NCBI GenBank assembly: GCA_032622095.1
Contig: CP136067.1
Coordinates: 46,541,549 to 46,605,548 of the forward strand
Direction: 5' to 3'
Source: Siphonodentalium dalli
Lineage: Eukaryota; Mollusca; Scaphopoda; Gadilida; Siphonodentaliidae
DNA: 64,000 nt
The notes beneath the pieces are model-generated. The model had not been told where the DNA came from. It ran no database searches and was given only the letters and a program-made list of their open reading frames with translations. Positions 58,513-64,000 of this stretch are shown piece after piece (the first letter of the stretch is position 1; each line of letters begins with the position of its first letter). The position numbers were made by a program, and so were the translations under genes.

Positions 58513-58808
58513 ATGGTAAATATGAGTGAAACTGTGAAGCCGCGCATAGGAGCTCTGTCGGATTTGCCGGACAATTTCGATAAAATCTTTTTTAATTCGG
58601 TGGGAACATCTTTAAAATCCCGTCAGCAAGGTTTCAGATACTATAGCGAAGGTTATGTCCACAACGTGTCAATAAATAAGTTGGAAAATAAACTGTTTGT
58701 TGGAGCAAAATGTCACCGAAACCAGCTGAAAAATGAAAGTCCACTCCAGGTTGATTTAGAGGTTGATTCATCGAATATTTTCGATGTCCACTGCTCTTGT
58801 CAAGCTGG
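58513..58808 (+). CDS. First exon of a SWIM-type zinc-finger protein (truncated gene)
   Basis: About 99 residues ending in frame at a strong splice donor (GCTGG|GTGAGT at 58809). The sequence contains GFRYYSEGYVHNVSINKLEN, then LFVGAKCHRNQ, then DVHCSCQAG. An aromatic 'GY/EGYVH' strand, 'C.R' and a final C-x-C-x-A-G is the layout of the N-terminal part of SWIM-domain proteins common in aquatic invertebrates, some joined to YqaJ-type nuclease domains. SWIM needs CxC..CxH; only the CxC half is here, so the rest must lie on later exons. The nearest acceptor-like site (TTTTTAATTACAG at about 59219-59231) would give G-M-stop, so I find no intact continuation. A second ATG 9 bases downstream has a better context. 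The function of such proteins is unclear, possibly DNA or protein binding. Confidence 0.72.
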
Positions 58809-59218
58809 GTGAGTGCAATAATTATATCTTTTTAATGCTGCATTATTTTTGTGAATATACAAGTTTGTGCTGTGCAACCCACAGTTTACCCACCATACAT
58901 TTGCCGAAACTATACGATCAATATGTGGAATATATATCCGATCCGTAAATTCCGAGCTTATTATTCATAACGAGTGATTTTGATGTTTATATACATTTTA
59001 GTGTTATGTTCGTATGCTATGACGCTCAGAACGTTTGTGTTGCTACTGATTTTGGTCAAGCCGCCCCTCCCGATCAGCAATCGTGCGCGACGTCAAGGCT
59101 GCTCGTTTGAATTTTTTCATTGTAATGTACATTTCTTCAAAACTAGTTTGACCATTTAAACGGCATTTTGTAGCTAAATGACGATTTAAACGTAAGAATC
59201 AACATTTATTATCACCAC
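58809..59218. other. Presumed intron of the SWIM gene
   Basis: Begins GTGAGT. AT-rich with short frames only; no further SWIM-coding exon seen. Confidence 0.45.
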
Positions 59219-59347
59219 CTTTTTAATTACAGTATGTGAACTATCTGGTTATAAAACATCATCGAAAGTGGGTTATTAGTTATACGAGTGCCAACTTACA
59301 GACAAAGGGAAACCCAATCAAGAAATATATCAACTTAGCGCGGTTAG
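59219..59347. repeat. Extra 129-bp partial copy of the start of module S
   Basis: TTTTTAATTACAGTATGTGA through GCGCGGTTAG recurs at 59407-59535. The visible difference is ACAG here against ACGG there and in the other S copies, so only this copy has a splice-acceptor AG. Confidence 0.85.
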
Positions 59348-59691
59348 TCTGTTTGTGATACAGCCATGGGAAGAAAAAAATAATTTGGCCAAAATTTTGG
59401 CAAGTGCATTTTTAATTACGGTATGTGAACTATCTGGTTATAAAACATCATCGAAAGTGGGTTATTAGTTATACGAGTGCCAACTTACAGACAAAGGGAA
59501 ACCCAATCAAGAAATATATCAACTTAGCGCGGTTAGCTGTGATATGTCAAAAGTTATATGTGATTTTCTTTAGTTTTCACAAAACGGTAATCCCCTGTTT
59601 CTGTCTTAATCAATATTTCATCAAACAGCTAATCGATCATGATTAAAATATGTGTCGGGGGAAAAAAGCGACACCGACAATCTGTAATTTG

Positions 59692-59782
59692 TAACATGCT
59701 CTGATTGTAGATACCATCACTTTGCACGAAATAGTTTTGCTATTTCGTGCAAAGTGATGGTATCTACAATCAGAGCATGTTA
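59692..59782. repeat. Perfect 43-bp-stem hairpin, S copy 3
   Basis: Stem and loop identical to the other two copies. Confidence 0.9.
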
Positions 59783-60638
59783 ATTGTTTTTACAGTTAAT
59801 CTCCCCTTTGTCGTTTGGATTATGGACGCATGGTCGCATGCACTCATTTTAACAATGCATATTAATGGCGACATTATTATGCCCCCGACTTGAAGTCGGC
59901 GGGTATATAGTTGACGTCTCCGTCCGTACACACATTTTGCATTATTGTTCAGCAACCGCTGGGCAGATTTAGCTGATATTTGGTATGGTGATAGAGCAGC
60001 ATGGGGGAACAGCTACATGCATAGCGCGGGTTTCGTCCACCCATTTTTACCAGAGTTATGGCCCTTTTTTTTACTTTTTTTGGTTTCCAGATGATAGCGT
60101 GAGCTTTGGTGGTACGATTGCAAATCCCGTATTTTTGTGGATCAGTTATATGAAAATACATGTCAAGTTAGAATTTGGGTATGATCTGATGATTTTTGCC
60201 AGAGTAATGGCCGTTTTTTCAACTTAGAAAATTTGAATTTTCGCTTGTTTTTGGGTTTCCGGATCGCTTGTTTTGTGGTTTTTAGTCAACATTTCTGTAC
60301 GAACTTCTTTTGGAATGGTCATATAGACCTCCTCGGATATCCGCAGTTTCGTCCATGCTTAATCCAAATTGCTACACTCGGGGGCAAATGCCACGCGACA
60401 GCGTACCTCTTGTTTACTATGTCAGTATTTTATGACAAGCAAGTATAAGACAATAGGTTTATCAGCGAATGTGAATGGCAACAGAGTAAACTGTGGCTCG
60501 TTGTTGTCAGCAAGGATACAGGGTGAAATAATATTTATGCTTTGATGAAAGATACTTGTAGATTGATGCCTGTGTATAGCAATATTAAACGTAGTTTCCG
60601 GGTGTCACTTAGATATTTATTGCTACTTTGATACTTAT

Positions 60639-63563
60639 TAGCTCAACTTACTTTGTAAGTTTGAGCTATTGCCATGGTTTGGCGTCCGTCGTCCGTGTGT
60701 CCGTCAACAATTTCCTTTGCTGCGGGCTACAGGTCGTACCTTTGGTCTGATCTTTATGAAATTTGTCATGAATGTTGACATTGACATGTAGATGGGAACG
60801 AGTCATTTTGGGGTCATTCGGCCAAAAAACATGGCCGCTGGTGGCCATCTTGGATTTCAAAATTCAATCCATTGGCGCGGGCTACAGGTCGTACTGTTCG
60901 TCTGATCATCATGAAATTTGTCATGGATGTTAATATTGACATGTAGATGGGAACGAGTGATTTAACGCCAGCAGCCATCTTGGATTTTACTCTTTGCATG
61001 ACTAAATCCTTTGGTGCGGGCTACAGGTTGTAGCTTTGGTCAGAACTTCATGAAATTTGTCATGGATGTTAACAATGACATGTAGATGGGAACGAGTGAT
61101 TTTGGGGTCGTTCGGCCAAAAAACATGGCCGCCAGCAGCCATCTTGGATTTTACTCTTTGCATGACTAAATCCTTTGGTGCGGGCTACAGGTCGTACCTT
61201 TGGTCTGATCTTTATGAAATTTGTCATGAATGTTGATATTGACATGTAGATGGGAACGAGTCATTTTGGGGTCATCTGGCCAAAAAACATGGCCGCTGGC
61301 GGCCATCTTGGATTTCAAAATTCAATCCATTGGCGCGGGCTACAGGTCGTGCTGTTCGTCTGATCATCATGAAATTTGTCATGGATGTTAATATTGACAT
61401 GTAGATGGGAACGAGTGATTTTGGGGTCTTTCAGCCAAAAAACATGGCCGGCAGCAGCCATCTTGGATTTTACTCTTTGCATGACTAAATTCTTTGGCGT
61501 GGGTTACAGGTTGTAGCTTTGGTCAGAACTTCATGAAATTTGTCATGGATGTTAACAATGACATGTAGATGGGAACGAGTGATTTTGGGGTCGTTCGGCC
61601 AAAAAACATGGCCGCCAGCAGCCATCTTGGATTTTACTCTTTGCATGACTAAATCCTTTGGTGCGGGCTACAGGTCGTACCTTTGGTCTGATCTTTATGA
61701 AATTTGTCATGAATGTTGATATTGACATGTAGATGGGAACGAGTCATTTTGGGGTCATCTGGCCAAAAAACATGGCCGCTGGCGGCCATCTTGGATTTCA
61801 AAATTCAATCCATTGGCGCGGGCTACAGGTCGTGCTGTTCGTCTGATCATCATGAAATTTGTCATGGATGTTAATATTGACATGTAGATGGGAACGAGTG
61901 ATTTTGGGGTCTTTCAGCCAAAAAACATGGCCGCCAGCAGCCATCTTGGATTTTACTCTTTGCATGACTAAATTCTTTGGCGTGGGTTACAGGTTGTAGC
62001 TTTGGTCAGCACTTCATGAAATTTGTCATGGATGTTAACAATGACATGTAGATGGGAACGAGTGATTTTGGGGTCATTTGTCTAAAAAACATGGCCACCA
62101 GCAGCCATCTTGGATTTTACTCTTTGCATGACTAAATCCTTTGGCGCGGGATACAGGTCATACCTTTGATCTGATATTTATGAAATTTGTCATGAATGTT
62201 GATATTGACATCTAGATGGGAACGAGTCATTTTGGGGTCATCTGGCCAAAAAACATGGCCGCTGGCGGCCATCTTGGATTTAAAAATTCAATCCATTGGC
62301 GCGGGCTACAGGTCGTGCTGTTCGTCTGATCATCATGAAATTTGTCATGGATGTTAATATTGACATGTAGATGGGAACGAGTGATTTAACGCCAGCAGCC
62401 ATCTTGGATTTTACTCTTTGCATGACTAAATCCTTTGGTGCGGGCTACAGGTTGTAGCTTTGGTCAGAACTTCATGAAATTTGTCATGGATGTTAACAAT
62501 GACATGTAGATGGGAACGAGTGATTTTGGGGTCTTTCAGCCAAAAAACATGGCCACCAGCAGCCATCTTGGATTTTACTCTTTGCATGACTAAATACTTT
62601 GGCGTAGGTTACAGGTTGTAGCTTTAGTCAGAACTTCATGAAATTTGTCATGGATGTTAACAATGACATGTAGATGGGAACGAGTGATTTTGGGGTTGTT
62701 CGGCCAAAAAACATGGCCGCCAGCAGCCATCTTGGATTTTACTCTTTGCATGACTAAATCCTTTGGCGCGGGCTACAGGTCGTACCTTTGGTCTGATCTT
62801 TATGAAATTTGTCATGAATGTTGATATTGACATGTAGATGGGAACGAGTCATTTTGGGGTCATACGGCCAAAAAACATGGCCGCTGGCGGCCATCTTGGA
62901 TTTCAAAATTCAATCCATTGGCACGGGCTACAGGTCGTACTGTTCGTCTGATCATCATGATATTTTTCATGGATGTTAATATTAACATGTAGATGGGAAC
63001 GAGTGATTTTGGGGTCGTTTGGCTAAAAAACATGTCCGCCAGCAGCCATATTGGATTTTACTCTTTGCATGACTAAATCCTTTGGTGCGGGCTACAGGTC
63101 GTAGCTTTGGTCGGAACTTCATGAAATTTGTCATGGATGTTAACAATGACATGTAGATGGGAAACGAGTCATTTTGGGGTCGTTCAGCCGAAAAACATGG
63201 CCGCCAGCAGCCATCTTGGATTTTACTCTTTGCATGACTAAATCCATTGGCACAGGCTACAGGTCGTACCTTTGATCAGATCATTATGAGATTTGTAAAG
63301 GCTGAGATGGGAACAGGTCATTTTGGGGTAATTCTGAAAAAAACATGGCTGCCGGTGGCCATTTTAGAATTTACTCTTTGCATCAATAAATCCTTTGGCA
63401 CACCATAATCACCACATCCCTGATCCGATCATTATGAAACCTGTCATGAATTTTGATATTGACATGTACATCTAGTCTTACTTAGACATTTCAATTAGCA
63501 CCTTTCCTAATTTCCTCCATTTACTGTCAACCATTAAATTATTCCCCTACCTAAGTTGAGCTA
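60639..63563. mobile_element. TIR-bounded tandem-repeat element, S copy 3 (longer)
   Basis: Same 12-bp termini, but about 622 bases longer than the copies at 17882 and 27189, equal to four additional monomers, located around 62040-62760. The extra monomers include a variant GGGGTCATTTGTCTAAAAAA and the deleted-type monomer GTGATTTAACGCCAGCAG already present near the left end. Confidence 0.65.
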
Positions 63564-64000
63564 CAGTGTCATTGACATTTTCATTAATAATATTTACTTG
63601 CTTTACTAACTCATTTTACCTTTGTCTGTGGTTAGTTTATACAGTAATATAACAAAGACCAAAAACGAGAATTTCCTTCAATTTCCCTAAGTATACCCTC
63701 AATTAAATTTGGCAAATATTTTTTAAATTTGGCAAAAATTAATTTCATTTCGCCAAAAATATGGCAAGAGAACATTTTGGTCCAGCGCGAACACTGATCA
63801 CAATGCTCTTCGATGACCAAACTCCACAATAATCAGGATGAACATTGTATCTGTTACCACTTGCACGACGCTAGCATTAACCTTAGCAATCCAACACAAG
63901 GAGGAATTGCACCAAACTCAGCATCACCTTCAATGGACCAGCCTAGAGGGCGACTTGAGAGACATCTTTTCCCTATAATGTGCCACTTCTCCCTAATTTT

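Larger units (their letters stand above)
59376..64000. repeat. Module S, copy 3 (cut by window end)
   Basis: Matches 16619 onward. It is preceded by GCCATGGGAAGAAAAAAATA rather than satellite, so its left context differs from the other copies. The window ends inside the CACTTCTCC hairpin corresponding to 20622. Confidence 0.9.

Overview
This window looks like non-coding, repeat-dominated eukaryotic nuclear DNA from an animal, most likely a marine invertebrate. A lophotrochozoan such as a mollusc is my guess, at low confidence. The reasons are AT-rich sequence, splice-type exon borders, a SWIM-type zinc-finger exon, a decayed LINE reverse-transcriptase tail, SINE-like (AATC)n and (AAT)n tails, many miniature inverted-repeat elements, and tandem-repeat-bearing elements like those described in bivalve genomes. 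There are no operons, rRNA genes, tRNA genes or CRISPR arrays. Only one stretch is convincingly protein coding by family recognition: the SWIM exon at 58513-58808.

The dominant architecture is a segmental duplication. Three modules recur. Q is about 2 kb and carries two small conserved reading frames. R is an array of a ~38-bp satellite that reverses orientation internally. S is about 4.6 kb and carries a perfect 43-bp-stem hairpin and a TIR-bounded element filled with ~155-164-bp tandem repeats. Layout: 1-6378 is P-Q-R (copy 1), followed by unique sequence to 10940. 10941-21200 is P-Q-R-S, 21201-30507 is Q-R-S, and from 30508 there is a fourth Q-R. Q-R-S at 11904-21200 and 21201-30507 is a near-identical 9.3-kb head-to-tail tandem repeat. 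The fourth Q is split by a 7.4-kb transposon-like insertion (32343-39758). The fourth R has expanded to about 6.9 kb (39914-46829). A third S copy lies at 59376-64000, in what looks like its original context next to the SWIM exon.

The unique stretches (6379-10940 and 46830-59218) hold nested non-autonomous elements: several TTAA-flanked piggyBac-like elements with internal palindromes, a TA-flanked Tc1/mariner-like palindromic MITE, a SINE-like insertion, foldback elements and the LINE fragment. Inside the 7.4-kb insertion are two tandem arrays (83-bp and ~121-bp units), a 1.5-kb palindrome and an 81-bp foldback with a perfect 9-bp target duplication.

These parts do not form a pathway. Together they give a readable history. 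The 44-bp retroposon tail present in R copies 2-4 but absent from copy 1, the transposon present only in copy 4, homopolymer length differences, and the S-Q junction seen twice allow the duplication steps to be ordered. Most short reading frames are by-products of repeats and are not annotated as genes.
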